This document shows, one piece after another, positions 1 through 13,247 of a stretch of 64,000 nt of DNA. The notes beneath the pieces were generated by a model. It searched no databases and was not told the DNA's origin. It saw only the letters and a program-made list of their open reading frames with translations. A program made the position numbers and the translations under genes. Source of the stretch: Ehretia macrophylla. Its lineage: Eukaryota > Streptophyta > Magnoliopsida > Boraginales > Ehretiaceae. The stretch spans positions 7,527,501-7,591,500 of the forward strand of contig CM075768.1 of NCBI GenBank assembly GCA_037974665.1, written 5' to 3'. The first letter of the stretch is position 1. The number at the start of each line of letters is the position of its first letter.

Positions 1-905
1 TTTCTCTTTTGGAGCTTCTTTCCCGAGCTCATCTAGCATCCCTCATCCATCTGCTCAACTTGAGGTCCCACAGAGCTTAAAAGTTCGGCCCTCACCTAAT
101 CAGAATTTCTTAGCTGCTTCAACTGAACCTTCTTCTTCTGCTGCCAAAAAGATCAAGGTTCATGGGAAAGATGGGACTACCAGCAAGGTCTACCTTCACG
201 AGCTTAGTCCTTTAAGACTCATGAAGGAGGCCTAGTTTAGGGTAGAAAAGGTATTGCAACTTCGTTTCCTCTTATTTTTTGTCCTTTTTGCGCTGTAGAC
301 TGACCTTGTTTGCTTTGCAGTCCTTTGAAGCCCTGGAGGTTTATGTTAAGAACCTTAACCGTATGACTGCACTTTATAAGGAGCTCTGCAAAAGTTTCTT
401 GAGGATTGAAAACTCGAGCCAAGGACTAAGGGCTACCCGGAAAAAGAAAGAGGAGCTCCTGAAGGAGCTGGCTAGGGCCTGGGGTCGTAATTTGGCTCTA
501 GAGCAAGTGGCTGAAGAGGAGAGAAAAACTCAAGCTAGGGTAGAAACGGGGCTGAAGGCTGAGAAGGCCATTTCCAAGGTTGAGTTGGCTTAAAGGGAAC
601 AAGAAGGGCTTTGATCCAAGCGGGATGCTCTTTAGATGAGGGTTAACTCCCTTCTAATAGGGGTTGTAGAGTATGAAGATAATTTCATACAACATTTCAA
701 GAGCTCCAAGCAGTTCAATTGTACGATCGGGAAGGCCTGTTGAGCCAACCATGCCTAGTTTGTTTATGAGGAAAAAGCTCAAATGCTAGAAGAAATCAAG
801 GCTTGGTTCGACAACATCAAGGTGTCATTTCCTAACAGCTTGTTGGGCGAAACTCCTCTTGATGAAGAAGTAGACCTTGAGCGCTTGACCTCCGATGAAG
901 AGTAG
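1..905 (+). mobile_element. Antisense-ORF relic of Tat-A (3' coiled-coil part)
   Basis: The plus strand here runs against the direction of Tat-A. It shows a Ser/Pro-rich stretch followed by a strongly charged, helix-forming segment rich in Lys/Glu/Arg (about 279-593, with ATRKKKEELLKELARAW) and an acidic end close to 900. The same layout, a low-complexity linker and then a Glu/Lys/Ala coiled coil with an acidic tail, is seen in the antisense ORF of the other Tat element at 36,825-39,188. Such antisense ORFs between pol and the 3' LTR are known in Grande-type plant elements, and their function is not settled. This copy is a fossil. Confidence 0.6.
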
Positions 906-1239
906 CTCATTTTTCCCTATTTCCCTTGTTAAGAGTTCTTGTTAGGCTCTTGGCCTCCCTCTATAATGCACTCGTTATGGAGTGGAATTACTTTTACCAT
1001 CTGTTATGTGTATGTACTTTACTTACTTGCCACTTGTGGATTTATCTGACTATTGCCTGGTTTGTGTCACTAATTAGCTTATGCCATTGTTTGTTTGGGC
1101 TCTGCTTAGACCTTGGTCTATGACGTAGTGCCTTGGTATTTTTTGTGACTTTGCCACTAGACACTTTGTCTCTTGGGCGTTGTTAACCAATTTTATCCCT
1201 TTTGGGTTTAATCTTTGATGATTGTAAAGCATTGAAGGT

Positions 1240-1600
1240 GCTAAGGGATTATTTTTCTGAGCTCAAGAGCTTATTCGCCTTTAGCATTACCTAGTAGGCC
1301 TTGGACTTTTTGAATGTAGACCTCTTAAGGTCTCTCATTTGCCCTTAACTTGGCTCTTTAGGCCTTGAAATTTATGAATGTAGACCTCTTGGGATTTTGA
1401 GGGATTATCCCTTTGAGCTTAACAACTCATCTTGTCCTTTATTTGGCTCCTTAGGCCATGGACTGTAGACCTCTTAGGGTCCTGAGGGTTATTCCTCTGA
1501 GCCTAAGAGTTCGTTTTGTCCTTTACTTTGGCTTCTTAGGCCTTGGAATTTATGAATATAGACCATGTCTTTTGCGAGGAGGTCTATTGAAGCTCCATGG
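1240..1600. repeat. Degenerate tandem repeats in the Tat-A spacer
   Basis: A phrase near TGTAGACCTCTT recurs near 1,315, 1,378, 1,466 and 1,557, each time with a 'ttaggcc' phrase before it and 'gagg/gagc' phrases after it. The spacing is roughly 60-95 bases. The block lies between the integrase end and the antisense ORF. That is the hypervariable 3' untranslated region of Tat/Ogre elements, which is known to gather tandem repeats. Confidence 0.55.
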
Positions 1601-1839
1601 CTCCTTATTTGGCTCTTAGAGCTGTTGAGTTCTCTTATACCTTGCATTGGTCCTCTGGACCTTTTTATCTAATGAAAAATGGATGCGAATTTCGTAAAAG
1701 AAAGAACTATTTTATTCATGATCCAAACATTATTGCATCATTTTTGGTCTTTATTTACAAGAAATATTTTCTAAGATGCTCGGGGTTCCAAGCATTTTTT
1801 AGCTATTTTCCATTAAGCTCAGCCAGCTTGAAAACTCTT

Positions 1840-3041
1840 GGGCAGTGCTTTTTCTTGACCAAATACGTATCTTCCTAATTTGGGGTTAATTTCCATTCAT
1901 TTGGTTGGGGTCGGAAACTGGCTTTCTATAGTACCCAATCTCCTTATTGGGATCTGGTTAGGTCAGACTCGCTGTGCGAAGGTCCGAACCATGGCTCTTT
2001 TTCCTTCTAGCATCTTGATTTGGGCTTTTTGCCTGAATTCTTCAGCAAAATCGATGTCTTCCCGTAGCTTCTGGCTATTTATTTCTTCCTCGTAAAGTTG
2101 GACTTGGTTACTGGGCTAGCCGATCTCTACGGGGGAGGACTGCCTCCGTCCGGAAGGTCAATGTGGATGGAGTTTCTCCTGTTGTTGAGCTGGTGGTTGT
2201 TCTGTGTGCCTAGAGGATCTCTGGAAGCAGCTCAGCTAATATTCCTTTGGCTTATCCTAGCTTTGTCTTCAACCCCTGCAAAATAGCTCAATTAATAACT
2301 TCGACCTGACCATAGTTTGTGGGTGAGCTACCGAAGCAAATTTCAAATGTATTCTTAGCTCTCCACATTTATTGCAAAAATAAGCTGAGTCAAATTATTT
2401 TTCGTGGTCTGTAATAATGACTCGCAAAATTTTGAACCAGTATATCACCAATTTCCACACAAAGTTCCAAGTAGCTTTGTCAGTTATTTTTTAGACTGCT
2501 TCTACCTCTTTCCATTTCATGAAATAATCCACTACTATGAAGATAAATTTCCTTTATACCGACCTAAGAAATAGTTGCCTTAAATATCTAGCCCCTATTG
2601 CGCAAAGGGCCAAGGGCTAGTCATTGCTGCGAGCTTGGTAGCTGGTTGCCTTTGTATTTTGGCGTACCTCTGCCAGGTATCACACTTTTGTACTAAGTCT
2701 CGTGCATCCTATTGGATGGTGGGCCAAAAGTACCTTAGTCTTAGGGCTTTTCGAGCTAGTGCCTTAGATCCAAGGTAATCTTCACATACCCCTTCTTGGA
2801 CTTCTCTAAGTATGTATTTTCCTTCTGGTAGGTCTACACATTTTAATAATGGCCATGAATAGGATTTCTTATACAGTTGTCTTCCTAGGATTATGAACCT
2901 AGAGGCATATTTCTTGATTTTTGTTGTTTCTGACTTGCCTTGGGGTAAATCCTCTAACTCGAGGTATGCCCTAATGGGTTCTATCCACATGTCCTGGACA
3001 TCCATGGTAGTTACTTCTACCTCGACCTCATCTGCAATCAC
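1840..3041 (-). mobile_element. Tat-A integrase segment
   Basis: The minus strand from 3,041 shows the start of the integrase module, with YASRFIILGRQLYKKSYSWP and KALARKALRLRYFWPTIQ. Further left is a core-like stretch near 2,420-2,390 with ITDHEK and FDSAYF, which aligns by eye with ITDHGKQFDSAYF in the better preserved Tat-B copy (34,690-36,039). The C-terminal integrase extension runs on to about 1,840. This is fossil coding DNA with interruptions. Confidence 0.7.
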
Positions 3042-3059
3042 TATTGGTTTTCTATTTCG

Positions 3060-4220
3060 TCAATTTTGACTATAATAGGTTGGAGGATTCCTAAAGCAAG
3101 GCAAAAAATAGCATCTATCTTCTCATTCTCCGTTCGGGGAACTTGTTGTATGTGAAACTTTTTCAGTTCTAATATTAGCTCTTTCCCTTTCGAATGTAGG
3201 CCTGCATGGAAGGATCCTTTGCTTCAAACTCCCCCAATACTTGGTTTGCTATGAATTGAGAGTCCATGGTTATGTCTATGGCTCGAGCTCTATAGGCTAT
3301 CACCGATTTGAGGCCTACTATCAAGGCTTCATATTATGTGTCGTTGTTCGAGGCTGGGAACTGGAATCTAAGAGCGTACTCCAGCTCTTATCCAGTGGGT
3401 CTTGTGATAACCACTCCAGCTCCACTTTCCTACTTCCTTGAGGCTCCATCTACTTGGATCATCCAAGGCTCTTCAATTTTGGGTCTGGCCCACCAGTCCA
3501 TTCCACTATAAAATCAGTGAGAACCTGCGCTTTAATGAATATACGAGGTTGATAGTGTATGTCAAATTTACTGAGCTCCACTGCCTACTTAAGGAGTTGC
3601 CCTAATGCCTCTAGCTTAATGGCATATCAGTCAATACTCTGATTGTGTGTGTATCAAAGTAATGCTTCAACTTTTGTGAGACCATCAATAGGGCAATGGC
3701 GATTTTCTCAATAGTTGAGTATCTTAACTCTGCCTATCTGAGGACCTTGTTTATGTAGTACACAGATCTCTATTGCCTTCCTTCTTCCTTGACTAGTACG
3801 ACTGCTAATACTGTGACAGAGCTATCCAGATAGAGGATCAACACATCATCTAGATAAGGTCAACACAGCAATAGAGGAGACTTGAGGCATTCTTTTAATT
3901 TCTCAAATAACCTCTAGAACTCTTCTGTCTACTAGAAATCTTTTGGTTTCCTGAGCACCCTGAATAAAGGAACACATTTATTTGTGGACTTGGACACAAA
4001 ACCTCTCAATGCAGCTACCTTTCTAGCTAATGACTGGACTTTTTTGATGTTTCTAGGTGAGTTTATTCCTAGAAGAGCTTGGATATTTTTTAGATTCACC
4101 TCTATACCTCAGTGGGTCACATGAAGCCTAGGAACATCCCAACCTTCACGCCAATGGCACACTTTTTAGGGTTGAGCTTGATCCCGAACTTCTCTATAGT
4201 AGTGAATGCTTCGGCAAGGG
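3060..4220 (-). mobile_element. Tat-A RNase H and C-terminal RT segment
   Basis: The minus strand near 3,530-3,230 reads as a plant Gypsy RNase H, including SGVVIT-like and FPASNNDT motifs and a YEALIVGLK helix. Near 4,200-4,117 the RT thumb-side sequence IEKFGIKLNPKKCA is clear. The right edge of the segment is the insertion point of the 2.9-kb LTR. The RT sequence resumes at 7,114. Confidence 0.65.
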
Positions 4221-7113
4221 TATAATACCCCGATCCCTCATGAGACCGATGCCCTGAACCAAATCCCGAGGTCACAAAAAATGAAGAAAAGCAGACAGAG
4301 TTCTCCCTGTACTTAGGCCTGTCCACAAACCTACAAGCAGAAGAATCAACACAAACAATATCCCAAAACATATATATAAAGTTCCACTTCCAATTCATAA
4401 GACTATCCTAGCTCTCTTTTCCTTAGACAAGTACATACATGCCTTTGGACTTAAGCAATACTAATCTATACATTTACTAAGTTATCATACCACTCTAACT
4501 AACTTTAATTTAAACTATTATTACATTTCTTCATAATAATTACATTCGAGGCTACAAAATATAATACAAATCAAGCTATCCAATTACTTTACATAAATTC
4601 ACATATGATATCCATTCAATGCTACAAGCAATCACAGGGAAATATGATCCTCCTCTTCTACCTCTTGAACTATCTCCGTCATGCCTGTAAAATGTTAGAA
4701 AGAGAGGTGAGCAAAATACTATTGCTCAATGAGGAAGGGAAGCAGATATCCAGGGAGTTTTGAAAACCTTTCGTGTAATGCAAATAAGCCAAAGAATTTA
4801 TTAACATAATAAACCTCTTTCATTCAAGATAAACAACTTAAACAACACATTTAAAAGAACAAAAAATTAAACAATTACAACATATAATCAATTAAAGACT
4901 TTTAATAAACTATAACTAGGTAACAAGCTATGTACAAACAATAGAAGATGAATAATACAATCACATAGGTGCCACGTCAACACGAGAGAATCAACTAATA
5001 TCACAAATTGAATAACACTTAAGTGAATAATGCAATCATAGGTAACTTTCCAAGGACTAAGGGCCCAAGTGAGAGTTATTCAAAAGGATACAATGTCGGT
5101 CACGAGCATGAACCATGAGCTACGAGCTACGAGCTACGAACCACGAACAAGAGATAATAAAGATATCAATAACGAGATCAATAAGCTGGCATCCCTATAC
5201 ACCAAAGGGGTTACTATAGATGTAACACCCTGTTAATCCTACGACTCAACTCTCCCAGGGTGGTATCCCTAGCGAGAGAGGGACTGGGTACCATGGTAGC
5301 TGAGGTATACCGGCAAGCCCAATGCCGCCCAAATTCCCTGACACTACCATGCCCAAATGGTTGCGTAACCATGAAATCGATAACGAAAGATATAAGTTTT
5401 CACTCAATGATATCTATGATTCCAAGGAAAACCGATTCGATAATCACAAAGAGTAACCATCTGAATACTTTGAACATACTTGGCATATAACTCAAGTAAC
5501 TATTCAAGTAGTCAAACATTCAAGTCACAATCATATTGTCACACAAATTATTCATATCCATACAAATAAACTCACTTATTAGCAATTATAACCCGAATAA
5601 CAACATTTATCTCAACCTTACAAGAATAAACCTAACTTTACAAAAATCAACCAAGGTACCTAAGCAACGAAATCACTTCATAGATGTTCTAAACAACTCA
5701 TAATCATCTACTAGCCACAAGGTTTACCTCAAACACATACACACTCACACACAAGGTAAACACACATACGACCCTTTCGTATTTCCACTCACAGAATCCA
5801 TTTTATCCTTAATTTAGTTAATCTAGGTATTGGTCTAGCATCATTAACATTTATGGCACATACCCAAACCATTAAAAATACACAAACACACATATGACTC
5901 AAAACATATAAAAGTCTCTTTGTCAATTAACACTACGACACCCTATTCGCTTCATTAAAACTATGCCATAAATGTACCATAATCACTAACTAGCACAATT
6001 AACATCAACTAACATACCCAAACACACCCACACATACCCAGCCAACACAAGACACATATAGCTCATTTTGTTATTTTTATTCACACATCAATTTTAGCTT
6101 TATTCTAGGTAATTCGAACACAATTCTAGTTTCATGGCACCTACTACAAGCTCTAGATCAAGCATTTAAGCCAAAATACAAAACCTTTAAAAAATACTAT
6201 TCATCATCTTCCAAAACTAACCAAACACCATTTCTAACGAATACAATTGCAATATAACCATAAAAGTTTACTCTACACTCTTAATAACTATCATTCCAAG
6301 CAAGACAAGCCATAAATCAAACATTTATACAAAATCAACTTTTTTGCTAGTTTAATAAAAAGCTTTAAAAATGCACAAATGAATGAACCTTCACCTCTAC
6401 CAAGCTCAAATGTACAAGATCCAACTCTAGAACCCTCCCTCTCTCTTTGATTTGGCTCCAAGATCAAACCCTAGTAAGCAATTTTCTTTCTCTTTTCTTT
6501 CTACCTTGGCCGATGGCCTCTTGTTCTTTTTTCTTGTTTTTCTTTTGCTTTTATGTGTATATAAGTGATATATAGGAATATATGGGTTTGGGTTAAGGGT
6601 TGGGGCTTGGGGTTGTTTAAAGAAAATAGGTTAAGTTGGTTAATTTGCCACATAACAAAGTTATAATGCAAGAAAACCAAAAATGCATACTAGTTTTCAT
6701 TATTCCTAACGATATACAAAACATTTTATAACTCATACTCCTGATATACTATGCACGTAAAATTTGTGATCATATGCCCAAAAACAAGTGTATATTAAGG
6801 GAAAAATACAAAATTCGTAAAATAAAATACTTTAATTTTCACCCCAAGCTCAGGGCTCATTTTTAAACAATGCAAAGAAGTTTATTAGATATAGAAAACA
6901 CTTCCACATAATATAAATGTTAAAATAATAGGTTAATTGTATATATATAAATTAATTAAACTTAGTTTACTCATTTTTCCAAAAATGCAAGAAGTACTCT
7001 AATAAGTGAATGCAAATTATTAAGTAAACAAGTAATCACATATCAATACTTAAATAACACATAAACATATGCAAATAAATGATATATGCATGCACTAGGG
7101 TTCGGGCATCACA
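4221..7113 (-). mobile_element. Solo-type LTR of the 2.9-kb-LTR Gypsy family (copy A)
   Basis: On the minus strand this LTR starts TGTGATGCCCGAACCC at 7,113 and ends next to GGGGTATTATA at 4,221, about 2,893 bp. It aligns along its length with copy B (46,318-49,244) and with the 3' LTR of element C (57,773-60,696). Shared blocks are the 'gtgagca..cagtgagg' box near 4,708-4,735 and the 38-bp dyad box at 5,042-5,079. It sits inside the RT of Tat-A. The flanks ACCTC and ACCCT (minus strand) look like a weathered 5-bp target duplication. A small tandem array of GAGCTAC-type units lies at about 5,110-5,150. No internal coding DNA is present. Confidence 0.8.
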
Positions 7114-8098
7114 GAGGTTGGTCATGTTTGTTTAAGCGCTCTTACTTTTTACCATCATGTTGTCCATGTAGACTTCTATGTTACGGACGATCTAGCCTTT
7201 GAAGACCTTGTTAACCATTCTTTGGTAAGTGGCCCCAGCAATTTTTAGTTCGAAGGGCATTACCTTATAATAATTGGTGCCAGATCAGTTATGAAGGCTA
7301 TTTTCTCTTTATCTTGTAGAGTCATTCTAATATGGTTTGTACCCTTTGAAGATGTCCACGAATGTGAGAAACTCACAGTCTGAAGTTGCATCCACCAGCC
7401 GATCTATACTTGGTAATAGTTAGTAGTCCTTAAGACAAACCTTGCTGAGGTCGGTATAGTCGACACAGAGTCTCCATTTACCATTAGGTTTTGGCACCAA
7501 CATTACATTGGCTAACTATTTAGGGTATTCAATCTCTCGAATATGGCCATTTTCTAGTAGCTTTTTTACTTTATCTTAGATGTTATGACTTTTTTTATAC
7601 CGAATTGCCTCTTCTTTTGGCGGATATGTCACTGAGCTGGATCCATGTTTAGGTGGTGGACAACTATGCTTGGGTTCACTCCTTTTATATCGCTTGAAGA
7701 CCAAACAAATATATGTATATTACTTGAAATAAAATTGATTATACCTTTCTTATATTCTGGTAGAAGGCCACTGCCGACCTTAACCTTTTTGTTAGGGGCC
7801 AACTCTATATTTGTCAATTCTTCAACTAGAGTTGGCCTATTTTCTTTCTCTTCTTCCTTGGAGTGCTTTGACAATTGTACTGCTGGTCCTAGAATCTTTA
7901 GGGATATTGTATAACATTCTCCAGCTAGGAATTGGTCCCCCTTTATGGTGGTTATCCCAGTTGGAGTGGGAAATCTCAACTTCATATAGTATAGGGAGGC
8001 CAAAGGCCGGAATTGGTTCCGGGCTACTCGTCTTATGATTGCATTATAGGCGGACCTGGATCAACAGGGGATTATTATGCAGGTTGATGATGAAGGAT
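7114..8098 (-). mobile_element. Tat-A RT N-terminal part and protease-side region
   Basis: The minus strand from 8,003 reads ASLYYMKLRFPTPTG and then an acidic linker (7,995-7,630). This matches the protease C-terminal side and the connection to RT in Tat-type pol. Sequence near 7,500-7,400 corresponds to the RT finger/palm region. The left edge joins the LTR insertion and the right edge joins the Copia nest at 8,124. This is a fossil. Confidence 0.6.
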
Positions 8099-8415
8099 CA
8101 ATTAGGGCTATAAACATCATCAATGCACTAATCAATAGCGGAAGCATAGGTGAATTTCAAAAATTTCTCAAGATTAGGCATTATGTTCATGAAACCCTAA
8201 GCATGAGTTTATAAGATTAACATAATCAAAGCATATATATAACCAATATATGTATTCAAGAGATGGATTCAAGATATACCTCTTGAAGAACATGCTTTGG
8301 ATGCCATGGTTACTCACTTGAATCTTGACTAACCCTCCCACAAAAGCTAAAGATCAAGTAGGTCCACACAAGCATAAATGAGCTTCCATTTGATCTTCTT
8401 AGTGTTTGTGCTAGA

Positions 8416-9583
8416 TGTTGGGTTTTGTATGCCCTAAAACCCACTAACACTAAGACATCTCAATATAATGGTTATTAATCAGTTAACAAATCAGCGCATT
8501 CATTATAAGTATGTTATACTCGTTCTCTCTCTTTCTTATTTGATATATGTGTATGCAAAGAGGTTCCTTGAAACAAGTGAATGGTATAGGTGCAAGGTGA
8601 TCCACACAGAAGGTCTATGTTATGAGGCTTGGATCAAAATTATTGGTTTATAACCGAATAATGAAGCTGGGCACTTCACTATGATAAGGTTATAATAAGA
8701 AGGTCTCCTATTTGGTAGGATAACTTATGTTTGGTCATTGGAGGGGCTTTCCGGACTTCTCACATTAATGCATGTGTATGCATTGAACGGGACTATAATA
8801 GATGCAGTCTCAGTGACATTACTATAATTGTCAGAGAACTAAAAACATCTTATGCTACTAAGTGACCAATGCTATGCATCATGATCATATATGGATGTAT
8901 GAGTGGAGCCTAGGACATGTGTTTTGATTCATTATGGATGAGATCTTATAATAGGGTCAACAGCTCTGAGTTTTAGGCACATGGACTAGATCCATTAGGT
9001 GGTATGCATATGAGTCATGATTCTATGCTATCTTAAGTGATAAAGATACTCGCTTGGAGTTATCTATGTATAGTCATCAAAATCTAAGATCTTAGTAATA
9101 TAGCTCTGGCTATATTGGATACTAGACTTGTGGGTCGCTCCCAAGACAAGAGAATAGTATTTGGGTGATGATTATAGGAATGATAAAGGTCCAAGGTGTA
9201 ATTGTAATCAAGAAAGGATAACGGTACGAATGCAAGACCTATTCTTGATTACAGATAAAACATAGAGGGTCATTTTGGTCATTTTACTTTGTAGGTCAAA
9301 GACGAAACCTCCACTATAAGTTTATTAGTTGTATTGGAGTGCAACCCTAACTTTTTAGTGGAATGAGTTAAGGTTAAAATGGTCAAAATACTGCTAGTGG
9401 CTAGCAGAGGCATTTTGGTCATTTTCTAGCCAAAGCAACTATGTCTTAAAGTCCCTTTCCTAGCCACTTTCATTTGTGTGTGTTGTGTATGTATATGTGA
9501 GCTTGGACCAAAATGCCCCTTTGACCAATAGATATATCTATCATCAAATATACGTACATATAATTAACATACATGCTAGAATA
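8416..9583 (+). mobile_element. Copia solo-type LTR, related to the LTR at 27,797
   Basis: It begins TGTTGGGTTTTGTATGCCC and matches the LTR start at 27,797 (TGTTGGGAATTGTATACCC) over several hundred bases, including 'tgatccacacagaaggt', 'gggcacttcacta' and 'tttggtcattggaggggc'. It ends at ACATACA. The heptamer TGCTAGA lies directly before (8,409-8,415) and directly after (9,584-9,590). It is not preceded by a polypurine tract, which suggests a solo LTR. Confidence 0.6.
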
Positions 9584-10916
9584 TTAAATACATCATCAAC
9601 CATATAGTATTTAATCTTAGCCATGTATTCAAATTGGTTGGTAGAAGAGATGATGTGGCCAATTATAGTCCAAGCAAATGGCATCTTCTCTTTTTCAAGA
9701 CATAACATAGATACATATATTATATATACATACTATGTTATTCTTCCGACTATGCAAATAATTAATTCAAGTTAATCACATAATTAACAATTAACAATTA
9801 ATTACAAATTGGTCTCATTAACCTTTAATGGTCAATTACGTTATTATTAACTCCTTAATAATATAAAAGAAACAAAACACAATTGCTAACACTTTAACAA
9901 TTCAAAGAGACACTATATACAAGCTCGATTGAAAACACATTCTTTTGCACTTTTGTGTGTGACTTTCTAGATTCACCGCCATATAGCAATGGGGGAATAT
10001 TAAATAGTTTTAATCCATTTCAAGAATATCTCCTCCATTTTTGAAATACCCCAAGTTCTAGGTTAACGTCTAGCCACATGCCTAGACAATATATAAGCCA
10101 ATGAAGTCTAACTCAAGTAAATCAATTTATGGTCACTGATTATTATGCAATCCAATTCTTCCATTAAACGTCTCATCGAGTAAGAACTATGATACAATTA
10201 AGTTCATAAACTCGATACTATGCAAAGATCTAAATGGTATAATGAGGTCAGACTCATGGAAAGACACATTTCCATCATTCACACCCCAGCCGATGATTTC
10301 CTCATTAAAGTACCATAACTAGATCACATAGGACATCGTTTCACGTCGGAGGTTAATAGATCATATCTTGACAATTACATGTCAATCACTATGCCAGTGA
10401 ATGATACCACGAGTGTCTGTAACCCATCTTGAATAAAAAGACAAGTGTTGTCCAAAAATAGATATCAAACCCAGATACATATGACAGTCGTAACGTATCA
10501 AGTCAAAGGATTTCATGCACAATCGCAACGAATAACAAATTATTAATTCTAAGTCATGTAATTTGTTATTCACGACAAATCCAATGATCTATTCAACTAA
10601 TAATCACTCACATGTTTGTTAATCGCATCATATCCTATTATGACACGTGGCTCATTATCCTTTATTATTAACATCCCTATATTAATCAAAGGTAACAACA
10701 CATGTAATAATCCATAATAGATTATTGAAGTCCCGATCAAATAATCTGAGGACTATGAACATTTTAAGTATTTATCATAATAAAAAAAATTATGTCAACA
10801 TATTCTAAACGCCGTTTTAGAATACATCTCTTCTAATGATAAACACTAGGGACTCATTCATATGAATAAGACGGAGAATATGAAAGTCAAAAGCAAGTTA
10901 ATATGTAAACAAACAT

Positions 10917-13162
10917 TGTCACGCCCCAACTCGACCCCACTTACAATTAGTCAGGGAGTAACGGAATTTCAGCATTATAACGTTTGTAATACGGACATCA
11001 AGGCTCTAAACCAACCCTTTATAACATCACAGAACCAACTCCAAATATCAACAACGTCCCTACAATCAGTTCAACAACATTTAACACCATATATTAAACA
11101 ACCAAACTACATACCAACAACAAGTCATATGCCTCTGTTTCAACAACATACCTCAAGCAATAATATACATTTGCAAAATAGATCATAAACTAGTTTAACA
11201 ACCCTATCATATTCAAAAGGAAGACTACTAAACTAGTACATACAAACCGTTATCCTAAGTAAGTTATACAATACAACATAATATAAAAGCTAAGACAAAC
11301 TCATGGATATGACTCCGGCACATAAGACTCGTCCACATAAGGCACATTCTCAGCTTCTTGAGGCACGTACCCGAAATCTGGTTCAGTAACACCTGATGAC
11401 AATAAACGAATGAGGGTGAGCTTATATATAACAAAGCTCAGTGAGGATTCGAAAGATCTTTTGAAAACATTTACTTTACCCATTGGGAAATCATCCTATG
11501 AGCAATAACCATACCATAAACTTTAATATCAATACAAATACAATAACAGTAAACAAACACTAAGGATACGACACACTTGTTGATGTAGCTCCATCTGCCA
11601 TTCCAATGTTAACCAACTTTCCCAAAACCCAATGACACAATCCTGAGGTACCTTATTCTAGACCCACATTCCATGGCACCCTCCGACCACATGAGATAGG
11701 GATTAGCCATGATAATTGTGCCAGCAACCTAGGATGCCTCCCGAAGTGACACAACACTATCATGAGTCACAACAACAATGACACTTGACTCTTTACATTC
11801 TGAGAGATCAACAACGAAAGTTGTCCAACTCCCGGCACTTCAATAATCAACAATCAATTAACAATACTTTAACAATCAATTAAACATCATTTAAACAATC
11901 AACAACTATACAATTCTAAAACAATTAAGTTAGATAACAAAGTAGTCCTTCCAACTCAACATGCATTTGAACATACATTTAATCCCGAACCCAATCAACA
12001 ACAACCCAAGAATCAACAACACAAACACTACCCAAACAACCTAAGACCATATTGCATCATTTTAAAGAAAGGCTACACAAACTTCCAAAAATCATAACTT
12101 ACAATCTAGAAATCCAATAACCTGCAAACCACTTTCTATTACTCAACTACACATGTAACTACATTAACCCCACCAGAAACCAATGAAAAGCCATCTAAAA
12201 CAAGTCCAACAGCCCTAATTTTGGCAATGCTCTTGGCTGAAATTTTCGGACTTTTGCTACAATAATCCAATCAAAAATTCGGCATTACAACATTACTACC
12301 CCGCAATTAACAAAATTTTAGAAGCAACAACCAATCAATTCCAACAACTACAACAACAATTATTCAACAATGAATCTATAAACCAATTTTAATACCCAAA
12401 AAATAGAAATACATGCTACTACCGATCAAAATAGCTATAAATACATATAAATGATCCTTGGCAACTACTGAGCAATAATCTAAAGACAATTCAACAAAAC
12501 ATCATATAAAAATACAGTTATATAAAATTGATAAAAAATAGCATTCTTAGATCTAGAATTTTTCTCTCACCTTTGATGCCAAATGAAGTTAGAAATATGT
12601 GCAATGGATGCCCAACAAGCAAAATCCAACATTGGATGACAAGATTTGGCCTTGGATTGCTTCTATGCAAAATTTACTTTGAAAAATAGTTGAAAAACTA
12701 TATCTTTTCTCCTATGGAGTTTCGGCCCTTCGTGTGTATTGATGAGTGTGTTTTGTGTTGTTTTAATGTGTGTTGGTGATTATATAGCATAAGTCAACAA
12801 AATGCAAAAGGTCAAAGTTGATTTTCTAGTCTTTTAATTGTATTTTTTTAGTCTTTTAATTACTTTTTTAGACTATTTTGCTTACCTACATATATATCTA
12901 TCATATATACTATATTTAGTAGTTTAAGTGTAGGTGACAACATTTCATATGCATACATATACATACAAATAGCTATAAAATTTAATTTTTACAAAAGAAT
13001 GTGTAAAATCCTTTTAAATTATTAATCTGATTCTAAATCCATTTTAATCAAACACGGGTCTATTAATATACGAGGACTAGTTTTTCAAACTCTAAAAATA
13101 CCCATGTCAAAATTTTAGCGGACGTGTTTCAAAAATACTATTTACAAAACTTGACGATAAAA
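10917..13162 (-). mobile_element. Gypsy-type long LTR inside the Copia LTR
   Basis: The left edge TGTCACGCCCC is the reverse complement of a typical Gypsy LTR end (GGGGCGTGACA). It interrupts a Copia LTR whose unbroken version is at about 14,935-14,990. The interior is AT-rich, lacks long open frames and has a 'gctcagtgagg' phrase near 11,435 like that of the 2.9-kb-LTR family. The right edge near 13,162 is set only by where Copia similarity resumes, so it is uncertain by tens of bases. Confidence 0.55.
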
Positions 13163-13231
13163 TTGTCAATGCTGATTTTCACAAAATCGGCATGTTATCC
13201 AAATATATAACATCAGAGCATATCTCTAACA

Positions 13232-13247
13232 ATCTCCCACTTACACT
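13232..13247 (-). other. Polypurine tract of the Copia element
   Basis: On the minus strand AGTGTAAGTGGGAGAT lies directly before the LTR start TGTTAGAGATATG. This AAGTGGGAGA form is the usual plus-strand primer of Copia elements of the Tork/Angela kind. Confidence 0.6.

Noticed and set aside
5117-5140. GAGCTAC triplet as a possible regulatory repeat
   Set aside because: It lies at the minisatellite position of the 2.9-kb LTR and is best explained as a short array there.
10862-11188. Plus-strand open frame of 108 codons
   Set aside because: It spans the junction between a Copia LTR and an inserted Gypsy LTR, so it is a chance fusion.
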